A stretch of DNA of 42,848 nt, taken from contig CAJXPD010000056.1 of NCBI GenBank assembly GCA_913057785.1, forward strand, positions 1 through 42,848. The letters run 5' to 3'. This document shows positions 33,735 through 41,469 of the stretch, piece after piece. The notes beneath the pieces were generated by a model. It was not told the origin of the DNA. It saw only the letters and a program-made list of their open reading frames with translations, and did not search any database. Both the position numbers and the translations under genes were made by a program. This stretch comes from an uncultured Lewinella sp. (GTDB lineage Bacteria > Bacteroidota > Bacteroidia > Chitinophagales > Saprospiraceae). Position 1 is the stretch's first letter. The number at the start of each line of letters is the position of its first letter.

Positions 33735-36728
33735 ATGCGTTTTTTTTACCTCTCCCTCCTATTTCTCTTAGTAGGTCATAGCCTTTGGGCTCAACCCGCT
33801 AATGATAATTGTATCAGTGCTACCGAATTGACAGAAGTAGAAAACTGGTGTTCTGATATAGCTTCCTTAAGTAATGTTGGGGCTACCGATGAAGGTATCC
33901 AAACACCTGGCTGTTGGCCAGACAATTCTCCTCCTTCTGATATCTGGTTTTCCTTTACCGCTATTGGAAATACCCTAAACGTAGGTGTAACTGGTGATTT
34001 TAATGATGATATAGACTGGGGGGATTTACGAAACCCAGGAATAGCCATTTACGCTGGAAACTGTGGCAGTCTCCAGGAACTGACCTGTAGTTCTGATGGC
34101 ATTGGACGCCATGTAATCAATACGGAAACTACTAACCTCGCTATTGGATCCACGTACTTTATCCGAATATATGGAGAGGATGGCCAGACTGGTGATTTCA
34201 CACTTTGTGTAAATAACTTTAACTCGGTTCCTGCTCCATCTGGTGATTGTAACCCGGGGGTTATTTTGTGTGATAAATCCTCTTTTGCCGTTGAAAAAAT
34301 TAGTGGCTCTGGGAATAATCCTTCTGAATTACAAGGTATTTTCTGTGGAGGTACTCAACCTATTCTAGAAGATGCATCGACTTGGTATAAGTGGACTTGC
34401 GATCAAGCAGGAACGCTAAGCTTTACTCTCACTCCACAGAACCCGGCTGATGACTTAGATTTTTGGCTTTTTGAACTACCGGCTAGCATAGAGGACTGTA
34501 ACAATAAGATATTGTTACGAAATATGACCTCAGGGCGAAATACTGGGGCACCATTAAACGAATGGGAAGATTGTGTTGGCGCTACCGGTCTAAGTCTGAC
34601 GGACACTGATGTCTCGGAAGATTGTGGTTGCCAACCTGGGGATAACAACTTTCTTGCTCCATTGGATATGGAAGCTGGAAAAAGTTACGCTTTGATCATC
34701 AGTAATTTCAGTAATTCTGGAAGTGGATTCTCTATTGAATTTGGGGGCACAGGAACCTTCCTTGGTCCAGAAGCTGCCTTCGGTATCAACCCTACAGAAG
34801 CCTGTGTAGGAGAGCCACTAAGCTTCACAGATGCATCTACCTTTATTGGAGAAATTGTGGATTGGCAGTGGAATTTCGGAGAGGGAGCAAATCCTCCTAC
34901 CTCAACGGGGCAGGTTCCTCCAGCGGTTTCCTATACAACACCTGGCTTGAAATCTGTCCTGCTATCTATTGAAACGGATAGAGGTTGCATTGTTTCCGAA
35001 GTGGCTCAAATTGTGATTACTTGTTGTGATGACACTTTTACTTTTGATGGACAAGTCACCGGACCTTCCTGCCCCGATTCGGCAGATGGTTCTATTGACC
35101 TGACTGCCACAAGTCCATTTCCTCCCTACAATTATATATGGAGCAACGGAAGTACGGATGAAGATCCTACTAACCTAACCGAGGGAGAATACATGGTGAC
35201 GGTATCGGATATGTTTAATTGTATGGGAACAACCACTTTCTTCGTCGAAAGCCCTGGAGCCCTGGAGATCGATACACTGATTACACAACCCACTTGTAAT
35301 GGAGGGACAGACGGAGCCGTAGTATTGCAAATTACCGGAGGCTCTCCTCCCTACGAATTTGACTGGAACAATACCGGATTTACTGCCAATAATTCCTTAA
35401 CCAATATTTCCCAGGGGGATTATCCCGTGACTATTCGAGACCAAAACGGTTGTTTAACAGATTTAGTCATCCCTGTTCGAGAACTGGAGCTGGTGCTTGA
35501 CCCAACTATACAAGCTATCACTCCTCCTTCCTGTACGAGCTTTTCGGATGGTGCAATAACCATTGTCATCGACAACGGACTTCCTCCCTATCAGTTCAAT
35601 TGGAACGACGGCAATGGATTTGTTGATGAAAGCTCATTAACAGGTTTGGTTGCCGGGTCATATATCGTCGATGTGCTCGATGCCAACTTATGCATGGGCC
35701 AATTTGAATTTGTCTTGATTGACCCTGCTCCCCTTACCCTCGATTTTGACTTCAACGATATCACCTGCAATGGTGCGGATGATGGTTTAGTCACCGCTGT
35801 GGTTGGTGGGGGAACGCCACCGTATAATTATAACTGGAATACAGGCGCTACGGGCCCTACTATCCAGGATCTAGCTGCCGGAGAATACAATGTTGAAGTA
35901 ATGGATGCAAACGGCTGTGAAATCAGCGCCGTAATTGCCTTGATCGAACCCCAGGTATTGGATATTGAAATTTTGGACGTGATCGATAATGTCTGTTTTG
36001 GGGAGTCTAATGGTAGTATTACAGCTGCTAGCATTGGTGGTACAGGACCTTTCGAGTTTAGTGTAGATGGGAGTCCGTTTCAATCAAGCTCAACACTTAC
36101 TGGATTGCCCGCGGGTACTTTTACAGTTTCTGTGCGGGATGCAGGAAACTGTGTGGCTTCCATAGAAGCTACCGTGAATGAACCCCCTGAGCTAACGGTA
36201 GATGCTGGTCCTGATCAGGTGGTTGATCTTGGTTTTGACACGCGGATTCGGGCGGTGCCTTCAGACCCATTGGTTTCCTATGCTTGGAGCCCTGCTGATA
36301 GCTTGATTTGTGTGAATACTGATTGCTCCTGGGTTTCAGTCGCTCCACCAGATAATACGATATATACCGTCACTGTTACCGATGCCAATGGATGCCAGGC
36401 GACGGATGATGTGTTGATAACTTTATCAAAGAAGAGACCCATCTATATTCCAAATGCGATCAGCCCCAATAATGATGGGCGCAATGATAGCTTTATTGCT
36501 TATGGTGGCCCGGCAGCCGATATGATTGAGTCATTAAAGATCTTCGATCGCTGGGGAGATCTGATATTTGATGGACGAGATCTGGCACTAAACAATCTAG
36601 CGGATGGATGGGATGGCACCATCAATGGTCGGTTAGTTAATAATGGTGTATATGTATATGTAGTAGATATCCGCTTCATCGACGGAGTGGTTGAAACCTT
36701 TTCAGGAGATGTCACTGTAATTCGCTAA
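33735..36728 (+). CDS. SprB-repeat surface protein with T9SS CHU_C sorting domain
   Basis: A 997-residue secreted protein. A signal peptide (MRFFYLSLLFLLVGHSLWAQ) is followed by two domains of lectin-like or PPC type (ANDNCISATELTE and a second beginning near residue 170), a PKD domain (about 350-430; SFTDASTFIGEIVDWQWNFG), and five SprB-type repeats of about 80 residues (about 435-820), each with a Cys-x-G-x-x-DG strand such as PTCNGGTDGAVVLQITGG and ending in VxDxNGC. The C-terminal CHU_C domain (PNAISPNNDGRNDSFIAYG, GVYVYVVDIRF) directs it to the type IX secretion and gliding machinery. It probably acts as an adhesin. The following glycosyltransferase pair could modify it or surface sugars; that link is inference. 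Confidence 0.9.
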   Translation: MRFFYLSLLFLLVGHSLWAQPANDNCISATELTEVENWCSDIASLSNVGATDEGIQTPGCWPDNSPPSDIWFSFTAIGNTLNVGVTGDFNDDIDWGDLRNPGIAIYAGNCGSLQELTCSSDGIGRHVINTETTNLAIGSTYFIRIYGEDGQTGDFTLCVNNFNSVPAPSGDCNPGVILCDKSSFAVEKISGSGNNPSELQGIFCGGTQPILEDASTWYKWTCDQAGTLSFTLTPQNPADDLDFWLFELPASIEDCNNKILLRNMTSGRNTGAPLNEWEDCVGATGLSLTDTDVSEDCGCQPGDNNFLAPLDMEAGKSYALIISNFSNSGSGFSIEFGGTGTFLGPEAAFGINPTEACVGEPLSFTDASTFIGEIVDWQWNFGEGANPPTSTGQVPPAVSYTTPGLKSVLLSIETDRGCIVSEVAQIVITCCDDTFTFDGQVTGPSCPDSADGSIDLTATSPFPPYNYIWSNGSTDEDPTNLTEGEYMVTVSDMFNCMGTTTFFVESPGALEIDTLITQPTCNGGTDGAVVLQITGGSPPYEFDWNNTGFTANNSLTNISQGDYPVTIRDQNGCLTDLVIPVRELELVLDPTIQAITPPSCTSFSDGAITIVIDNGLPPYQFNWNDGNGFVDESSLTGLVAGSYIVDVLDANLCMGQFEFVLIDPAPLTLDFDFNDITCNGADDGLVTAVVGGGTPPYNYNWNTGATGPTIQDLAAGEYNVEVMDANGCEISAVIALIEPQVLDIEILDVIDNVCFGESNGSITAASIGGTGPFEFSVDGSPFQSSSTLTGLPAGTFTVSVRDAGNCVASIEATVNEPPELTVDAGPDQVVDLGFDTRIRAVPSDPLVSYAWSPADSLICVNTDCSWVSVAPPDNTIYTVTVTDANGCQATDDVLITLSKKRPIYIPNAISPNNDGRNDSFIAYGGPAADMIESLKIFDRWGDLIFDGRDLALNNLADGWDGTINGRLVNNGVYVYVVDIRFIDGVVETFSGDVTVIR

Positions 36729-36772
36729 GAATAAGGGAATCAGTGGTTTTATAGCTAGGTCTGCTCAAGGGA

Positions 36773-38413
36773 ATGCTAAAAAAATCCCTACTTTTGCGCC
36801 GAAACAGCTACAATGGCGTGAAAGATCTAGCAATCAAAGATTCATGGCTCTATTGGGCAGGTATCATTCTGTTGATCCCTGCTCTCCTCATCAATTTAGG
36901 AGTGCTTGCTTTTATTGATGATGAAGGTATCCGATCTCTAGTCGCAATGGAGATGAAGTTCTCTGGTGATTACATCACACCAACCATGCATGGTGATTTT
37001 TACTACAACAAACCCCCATTATATAATTGGCTCCTACTTGTCTTCTTTACCCTTTTCGGACGATTCGATGAATTTGTAGCTCGATTCCCAACAGTCTTAT
37101 GCTTATTCGCTTACGGAGCGACCATTTTTTACTTTTTTCGAAAACACTATAGTACCAAGGTCGCCTTCCTAAATGCCTTTTTCCTGATTACCTGCGGAAG
37201 AATGCTGTTTTGGGATTCTCTGCTGGGCTTAATAGATACCTGTTTCTCTTGGGTGATCTTTAGTTTATTTATGTGGATCTACCATCATTTTAAAGGAGAA
37301 AGATGGTATACCTTATTTGCAGGAGCCTACCTTCTAGGCGCTATAGGTTTCTTACTAAAAGGCTTGCCTGCCGTTGTATTTCTTGGCTTTACCCTATTAG
37401 CATGGTTTATTTATAAACGCTCTTTTAAGCGTCTTTTCTCCATTCAACATATCCTGGGCGGGTTGGTATTCATTGCTATTGTCGGAGCGTATTACACGGC
37501 CTATTACCTGAAGAATCCAGACTTAGAACGTGTTTTTGCCACACTATTCTCAGAGTCGAGCAAACGTACAATTACCAACTACGGTATTGGGGACACCATA
37601 CTGCATATATTCAGCTTCCCTTTTGAAATGATTTATCATTTCTTGCCTTGGACGCTGCTGGTGATCTACTTTATTAGGAGGGATATTAAGAAGCTCATTT
37701 TACAGGATGAATTTATCACCTATAACCTGCTGATCTTTCTGGTCAACATTATCGTGTATTGGACTTCACCGGAAGTCTATCCTCGTTACTTGCTGATGAT
37801 GGCACCGTTGGTGTTTTCTAGCTACGTCTATTTGCATCAAATCCATAAGAAAGAGAACACTTGGCAATATCGATTTTTAACCAATCTATTCCTGGTAGTA
37901 TGTGTGCTGATTGCATTGGGTAGCCTGACCTCCCTATTTATAGATCGCCCCCGCGATATTCCCTATCGAACCTTGAAAGGACTGGTGCTGTTTCTGGGGT
38001 TAGGAAGTTTAGCTTATCTATACTTCAGACAAAGCAATTCTCGGATGGTAATCTTAGTTTTGTTTTTGGTCATGTTCAGAATTGGGTTTGATTGGTTTGT
38101 ACTACCAGACCGGAATCAGAATGACTACGGCGATGAGTGCCGCATTTCTGCAACGGAGATTGGAGATAGCTTAAAACAAGAACCGCTATTCATATACGGG
38201 ATAACGCCATATCAGGCAGCTACATCTTTTTATATGACGAAGGCTTACGGCAAAATAGTGCAAAGAAAGGCGGGCGAATTCAATGCAGAAGACTATTACT
38301 TGATCGACCCTAGACACTACCCCGAATTACCTTATCAGCAAGTGGAAAATGTAAAAGTGAGACATGGTAACCTTAAGTACTATGTCATCGGGCAACTACC
38401 TATAAAACAATAA
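36773..38413 (+). CDS. GT39-type (ArnT-like) membrane glycosyltransferase
   Basis: A 546-residue polytopic glycosyltransferase of the dolichyl-phosphate mannosyltransferase/ArnT class. About twelve membrane segments; the first periplasmic loop carries the family's acidic motif and substrate site DDEGIRSLVAMEMKFSGDYI, HGDFYYNKPPLYNWLLL. It uses polyprenyl-phosphate sugar donors. The next gene, a GT2 enzyme that makes such donors, starts 2 nt after its stop, so the two form a donor-synthesis/transfer pair. Acceptor unknown. Confidence 0.88.
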   Translation: MLKKSLLLRRNSYNGVKDLAIKDSWLYWAGIILLIPALLINLGVLAFIDDEGIRSLVAMEMKFSGDYITPTMHGDFYYNKPPLYNWLLLVFFTLFGRFDEFVARFPTVLCLFAYGATIFYFFRKHYSTKVAFLNAFFLITCGRMLFWDSLLGLIDTCFSWVIFSLFMWIYHHFKGERWYTLFAGAYLLGAIGFLLKGLPAVVFLGFTLLAWFIYKRSFKRLFSIQHILGGLVFIAIVGAYYTAYYLKNPDLERVFATLFSESSKRTITNYGIGDTILHIFSFPFEMIYHFLPWTLLVIYFIRRDIKKLILQDEFITYNLLIFLVNIIVYWTSPEVYPRYLLMMAPLVFSSYVYLHQIHKKENTWQYRFLTNLFLVVCVLIALGSLTSLFIDRPRDIPYRTLKGLVLFLGLGSLAYLYFRQSNSRMVILVLFLVMFRIGFDWFVLPDRNQNDYGDECRISATEIGDSLKQEPLFIYGITPYQAATSFYMTKAYGKIVQRKAGEFNAEDYYLIDPRHYPELPYQQVENVKVRHGNLKYYVIGQLPIKQ

Positions 38414-38415
38414 CT

Positions 38416-39366
38416 ATGCGACCTAAAATTTCGGTGGTAGTCACCGTTTACAATGAGGAACTGAATATCAAGCCTTTGATTGAGCGCATTAGCGATGCCT
38501 TAGAGGGCTATGATTATGAAATGGTCTATGTGGATGATGGCTCTACGGACAATACCTTAAAGGAATTGTACAGCAATGGTCATCCTCGTTTAAAGGTGGT
38601 GGAGTTAATGAAAAACTACGGTCAAAGCCTGGCGCTGATGGCAGGAATTGATCAAGCGACTGGAGAGTACATTGCTACCATGGATGGCGATCTTCAAAAT
38701 GACCCTTCTGATATTCCGGCAATGCTCAAGATGGCAGAGGAGGGGCGATGGGATATGGTAGCGGGGGAGCGCGCCAATCGTCAGGATGGAATGATACTCC
38801 GAAAAATTCCGAGCCGGATCGCTAATTATATCATTAGAAATGCCTCCGGTGTAAAGTTGAGAGACTACGGTTGCGCCTTGAAGGTATTCAAGAGTGATCT
38901 GGCCAAAGACTTAGGCTTATATGGGGAACTCCATCGATTCATACCTGTTCTTGCTCATTTGGAAGGAGCACGCATCACCCAAGTCCCAGTCAAGCACCAC
39001 GCTCGCCAATTTGGGACCTCCAAGTATGGCCTAAGCCGCACCTTTAAAGTGGTCAGCGATTTGTTGTTGATGTTATTTTTCAAAAAGTATATGCAAAAAC
39101 CCATGCACCTTTTTGGCAATACGGGTGTACTACTCTTTGTAGTTGGGGTATTGATCAACTTCTATCTGATGATACTCAAGATCATGGGGCAAGACATTTG
39201 GGGGAAACCGCTGATGATTCTTGGTTTAATGCTTGTTCTCGGAGGGGTCCAGTTCATTACAATTGGTATTATCGTTGAAATTCAAATGCGTACCTATTTC
39301 GAATCACAACAGAAGAAGCCATATAAGATTAGAGAGGTTAAGGTGGGAGAAAAGGTGCCAGCCTAG
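38416..39366 (+). CDS. GT2 polyprenyl-phosphate glycosyltransferase (GtrB/ArnC-like)
   Basis: A 316-residue enzyme with an N-terminal GT-A domain (ISVVVTVYNEELNIKPLIER, EMVYVDDGSTDNTL, the DxD-like ATMDGDLQNDPSDIP, and later LRDYGCALKVFKSDLAKDLG) and two C-terminal membrane helices (about 235-285). The layout is that of GtrB, ArnC and DPM synthases, which attach a sugar to undecaprenyl phosphate for a partner GT39/GtrC-type transferase, here the gene just upstream. Confidence 0.92.
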   Translation: MRPKISVVVTVYNEELNIKPLIERISDALEGYDYEMVYVDDGSTDNTLKELYSNGHPRLKVVELMKNYGQSLALMAGIDQATGEYIATMDGDLQNDPSDIPAMLKMAEEGRWDMVAGERANRQDGMILRKIPSRIANYIIRNASGVKLRDYGCALKVFKSDLAKDLGLYGELHRFIPVLAHLEGARITQVPVKHHARQFGTSKYGLSRTFKVVSDLLLMLFFKKYMQKPMHLFGNTGVLLFVVGVLINFYLMILKIMGQDIWGKPLMILGLMLVLGGVQFITIGIIVEIQMRTYFESQQKKPYKIREVKVGEKVPA

Positions 39367-39955
39367 AAATTTGTCTATCAAATATCTACCATTCCTAAGC
39401 TTATTATTGATAAAGAGTAATAAAAAATGTCGCTTTTTTAGTCTGATAACCAATGGTTTGTGAGAATATCTGAAAAAAGATGACATTTTTTATGAATCGC
39501 TCGGAACTATTCCAATGTTCCCTGAGGTTATAATGCCGTAACTGATCATTAAAATCTATCTAGATTCAAATGTATTTATCCATTACAAATATTATCTCTT
39601 TCAAATCCCTCATGGAGGGGCTGTCCAGTCTAGAACTAGATGGACGAAAGTCGGATTTCGATGGCATCGATTTCGATTTTGGCTCTGTTGAGGGCATAGA
39701 GGATCTTATCTCCTAGCAGTTACCGACAAAAGTGTTCGGGCTGTTGGGAAGACAGCTTCGAACAGAAACTTTCCTTTCTTTTTCTCTTCTACGCTGTCTC
39801 CAGATTCACTTCAACTTTTTGATAATAGAACTAAGAAATAATTTCGGTATAAAGCATAAAGATCTTGCGGCAAATGCCCAACGTCAAAATGCTTATACGA
39901 CCAAAGGTATATAAAGGGTGAATCTCCATTGAGCTTCATCCATATTCATCAATTT
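39367..39955. other. 590-bp non-coding region between GT2 and the tRNA array
   Basis: Contains a terminator-like long hairpin (39422-39491) and, at 39622-39765, several nested complementarities: TCTA/TAGA flanked by TCCA/TGGA, GTCGG (39650-39654) with CCGAC (39723-39727), and the hairpin TGTTCG..CGAACA with inner GCTGT/ACAGC (39733-39764). The last could be part of a small structured RNA. I see no convincing protein-coding gene. Confidence 0.45.
39422..39491. terminator. Long A/T-flanked hairpin after the glycosyltransferase pair
   Basis: Arms AAAAAATGTC (39422-39431) and GACATTTTTT (39482-39491) pair perfectly. Inside, CTTTTTT (39433-39439) pairs with AAAAAAG (39473-39479), then AG with CT; the loop is about 28 nt. 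T runs on both strands allow bidirectional termination. Confidence 0.6.
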
Positions 39956-40028
39956 GGTGGCGTGGCCTAATGGCTAAGGCAGCGGATTGTCTATCCGAAG
40001 ATTGCGAGTTCGAGTCTCGTCGTCACCG
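39956..40028 (+). tRNA. tRNA-Asp(GTC)-like, Arg-like body, unusual anticodon loop
   Basis: Cloverleaf of 73 nt: acceptor GGTGGCG/CGTCACC (one G-U), D-stem GCCT/AGGC, T-stem GCGAG/CTCGT. The anticodon stem GCGGA/TCCGA has a G27-A43 mismatch, the loop reads TTGTCTA, giving anticodon GTC with T at position 37, where a purine is nearly universal. Discriminator G73 suits Asp. The D-arm and variable region resemble tRNA-Arg, so isotype is uncertain. No CCA is encoded. Confidence 0.75.
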
Positions 40029-40031
40029 CTA

Positions 40032-40239
40032 TTGTAATGTATAGTTGATAATGTTTAATGAATAATTGGAAAGGTAGGTGATTACTGGAGGGGTATGCAC
40101 CAAAAAACCAAGGAAAACTATTGAAACGCGTTTCTCTCTTTCTTTGAGTATATCCTCCAGATAATCAATCTTTTACCATCTCAATTATCCACCCTGCATT
40201 CAACATTATACATTGTTTATTCAACATTAAAAATTACAA
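40032..40239. repeat. Non-coding imperfect long inverted-repeat element between tRNAs
   Basis: About 208 bp bounded by TTGTAAT (40032-40038) and ATTACAA (40233-40239). Inner arms also pair: ATAATTGG with the complement of the segment near 40180-40188, TGATTA-TGGAGG (ending 40091) with CCTCCA-ATAATCA (from 40154). A palindrome GAAACGCGTTTC lies at 40123-40134. Ends share TTTAATGAATAATTGG (40054-40069) with the element around the four-helix-bundle gene (42152-42167). MITE-like; no ORF. Confidence 0.6.
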
Positions 40240-40241
40240 CC

Positions 40242-40315
40242 GCCTGTCTGCGCTAACCGGAAAAGCGGCTTGTTTTAGAAGCAAGTGAGTGGGAGTTCAA
40301 ATCTCTCGGCAGGTA
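40242..40315 (+). tRNA. tRNA-Leu(TAG) with a short variable loop
   Basis: 74-nt cloverleaf: acceptor GCCTGTC/GGCAGGT (G1-U72 and one inner G-U), 3-bp D-stem CGC/GCG with Leu-like D-loop, anticodon stem CTTGT/GCAAG, loop TTTAGAA (anticodon TAG, U33 present), T-stem GGGAG/CTCTC, A73 as required for Leu. The variable region is only five bases (TGAGT), whereas bacterial tRNA-Leu has a long variable arm. Confidence 0.75.
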
Positions 40316-40376
40316 CAGATTATAAAAGAGACTCTAATTAAAGTAAAATAACACTCTAATTACGCGCTCACTTTTT

Positions 40377-40463
40377 GGAAGAGCAAGCCAACCGGCGGTG
40401 GCCGCTGTCTTGAAAACAGTTAGGAGTTAACGGCTCGTGTGGGTTCGACTCCCACCTCTTCCG
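40377..40463 (+). tRNA. tRNA-Ser(TGA)
   Basis: 87-nt class II tRNA: acceptor GGAAGAG/CTCTTCC, 3-bp D-stem GCC/GGC, anticodon stem GCTGT/ACAGT, loop CTTGAAA (anticodon TGA), long variable arm with a GAG/CTC stem, T-stem GTGGG/CCCAC, G73 as in Ser. The conserved U8 appears replaced. No CCA. Confidence 0.92.
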
Positions 40464-40496
40464 CACTTATAAGTATTTATAAACTACGACATACCA

Positions 40497-40567
40497 GCAA
40501 GTATAGTTCAAAGGTAGAATTCCTGGCTTCCACCCAGAGGATGTCGGTTCGAGTCCGACTACTTGCT
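40497..40567 (+). tRNA. tRNA-Gly(TCC)
   Basis: 71-nt cloverleaf: acceptor GCAAGTA/TACTTGC, D-stem GTTC/GAAT, anticodon stem CCTGG/CCAGA with a terminal C-A mismatch, loop CTTCCAC (anticodon TCC), T-stem GTCGG/CCGAC, T73 as in Gly. No CCA. Confidence 0.92.
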
Positions 40568-40581
40568 CATCATTTTCAATA

Positions 40582-40653
40582 GGATCGGTAGCTTAAATGG
40601 TAGAGCTCCTGGTAGCTAATCAGAAAGTGAAGGTTCGAATCCTTCTCGGTCCT
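40582..40653 (+). tRNA. tRNA with anticodon GCT (Ser AGC) on a Gly-like body, A33
   Basis: 72-nt cloverleaf: acceptor GGATCGG/TCGGTCC (two G-U), D-stem GCTT/GAGC, anticodon stem CCTGG/TCAGA, T-stem GAAGG/CCTTC. The loop is TAGCTAA: anticodon GCT with A at the otherwise invariant U33. The variable loop is short and T73 is Gly-like, so this looks like a tRNA-Gly(GCC) body altered at two loop positions. Charging identity is uncertain. Confidence 0.72.
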
Positions 40654-40668
40654 GAATAGATAATTCTC

Positions 40669-40741
40669 GCTGGTATAGCATAACAGGCATTGCACTCGGC
40701 GTGTAATCGAGAGCATATCCCTTTTAATCCCATTGCCAGCT
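40669..40741 (+). tRNA. tRNA-Thr(TGT)-like, G33 and broken T-stem
   Basis: 73 nt: acceptor GCTGGTA/TGCCAGC pairs fully (one G-U), D-stem GCA/TGC, anticodon stem CTCGG/TCGAG. The loop CGTGTAA gives anticodon TGT with G in place of U33. The T-arm is damaged: 5' strand ATCCC faces 3' strand CCCAT, so three of five pairs are C-C, and the loop is TTTTAAT. Possibly non-functional or a specialised tRNA. Confidence 0.6.
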
Positions 40742-40754
40742 TTTAGCAGAATAC

Positions 40755-40828
40755 TCCGATGTAGCTCAACAGGTTAGAGTACTCGCCTGATACGCGAGTG
40801 GTTAGTGGTTCGAGTCCACTCATCGGGA
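40755..40828 (+). tRNA. tRNA-Ile(GAT)
   Basis: 74-nt cloverleaf: acceptor TCCGATG/CATCGGG with U1-G72, D-stem GCTC/GAGT, anticodon stem CTCGC/GCGAG, loop CTGATAC (anticodon GAT, U33 present), T-stem AGTGG/CCACT, A73. No CCA. Confidence 0.92.
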
Positions 40829-40833
40829 CAATA

Positions 40834-40906
40834 CGCGCGGTGGATGTAAGGGCAACACGCAAGCCTCATAAGCTTGTAATTCTGGGTTCGATTCCCAGCT
40901 GCGCGT
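40834..40906 (+). tRNA. tRNA-Met(CAT), elongator or Ile2 type
   Basis: 73 nt: acceptor CGCGCGG/CTGCGCG, anticodon stem CAAGC/GCTTG, loop CTCATAA (anticodon CAT), T-stem CTGGG/CCCAG. The D-stem GTGT/ACAC only forms if one A (40844) bulges out. The three G-C pairs of initiator tRNA are absent, so it is elongator Met or lysidine-type Ile. No CCA. Confidence 0.82.
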
Positions 40907-41000
40907 CCAGTCGTTCTTTGACATAAGAAATGTAAGACTAGATGTTGAGGCTTTGCCTTGGCATCCTGTTTTCATCGGCAGCTTACTGTCGTCAGATAAA

Positions 41001-41264
41001 CCTGGTAACGGGGATAAATCTGCTCATTGAAGTAACAATAGTGGAGACTTTCTTTCGAGAGAGTTTGAGTAAGCAAGCAACGAACATGCTGGATCCAGGC
41101 CACCAGGGGCGACCGCTGAGGTGGTGGGAACAGCATATACCGAGAAGGATATCGGTATTGAGATGGAGACATCAATAGGGAAAGTTGTAGGCTGTGGGTT
41201 GCAGGAAAGTTATCCCCTTTCCTGTAGCTACAACCAGTATCAAGGATAAGTGCCTGGTAACGGG
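41001..41264 (+). repeat. Repeated 12-mer CCTGGTAACGGG inside the structured RNA
   Basis: CCTGGTAACGGG occurs at 41001-41012 and 41253-41264, each preceded within three bases by GATAA. The first copy sits in the loop closed by CAGAT/ATCTG (40993-41022). Two identical modules in one RNA suggest a recurring tertiary or binding motif. Confidence 0.7.
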
Positions 41265-41345
41265 TCGTTGTCCTGCCATACCGTGGATCGGGAGGTCCAC
41301 AAGAAGGAGCCTGGTATTCTGTAGGCAAAAATCTACGGATCCACA

Positions 41346-41469
41346 CCCGGGACGCTTCTTCTAAATGTCCAAACCAGCTAGAGTAGTTCAATTGGTAGAA
41401 CGTAAGATAGTTCATCTTAAAGCTGTGGGTTCGATTCCCATCTCTGTCAACAGAAGCCCAAGTCCCGGG
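41346..41469 (+). ncRNA. Closing stem enclosing the embedded tRNA
   Basis: CCCGGGAC-GCTTCT (41346-41359) pairs perfectly with AGAAGC-GTCCCGGG (41452-41457 and 41462-41469), with a 4-nt CCAA bulge on the 3' side: 14 base pairs. The enclosed 92 nt are almost entirely the Asn-like tRNA (41377-41449). Confidence 0.85.
41377..41449 (+). tRNA. Embedded tRNA-Asn(GTT)-like with A33 and C37
   Basis: 73 nt: acceptor GCTAGAG/CTCTGTC (one mismatch at 2-71, one G-U), D-stem GTTC/GAAC, anticodon stem TAAGA/TCTTA, T-stem GTGGG/CCCAT. Loop TAGTTCA gives anticodon GTT with A instead of U33 and C at 37. It lies within a stem of the large structured RNA, so it is either released by tRNA processing or acts as a structural domain. 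Confidence 0.72.

Noticed and set aside
39732..39914. 60-codon plus-strand ORF before the first tRNA
   Set aside because: Low complexity, no homology pattern, overlaps a strong hairpin at 39733-39764.
40942..41415. ORFs of 78 and 147 codons across the array's non-coding part
   Set aside because: They run through helices and a tRNA on both strands, lack recognisable domains and have a composition unlike the coding genes here; they are shadows of structured RNA.
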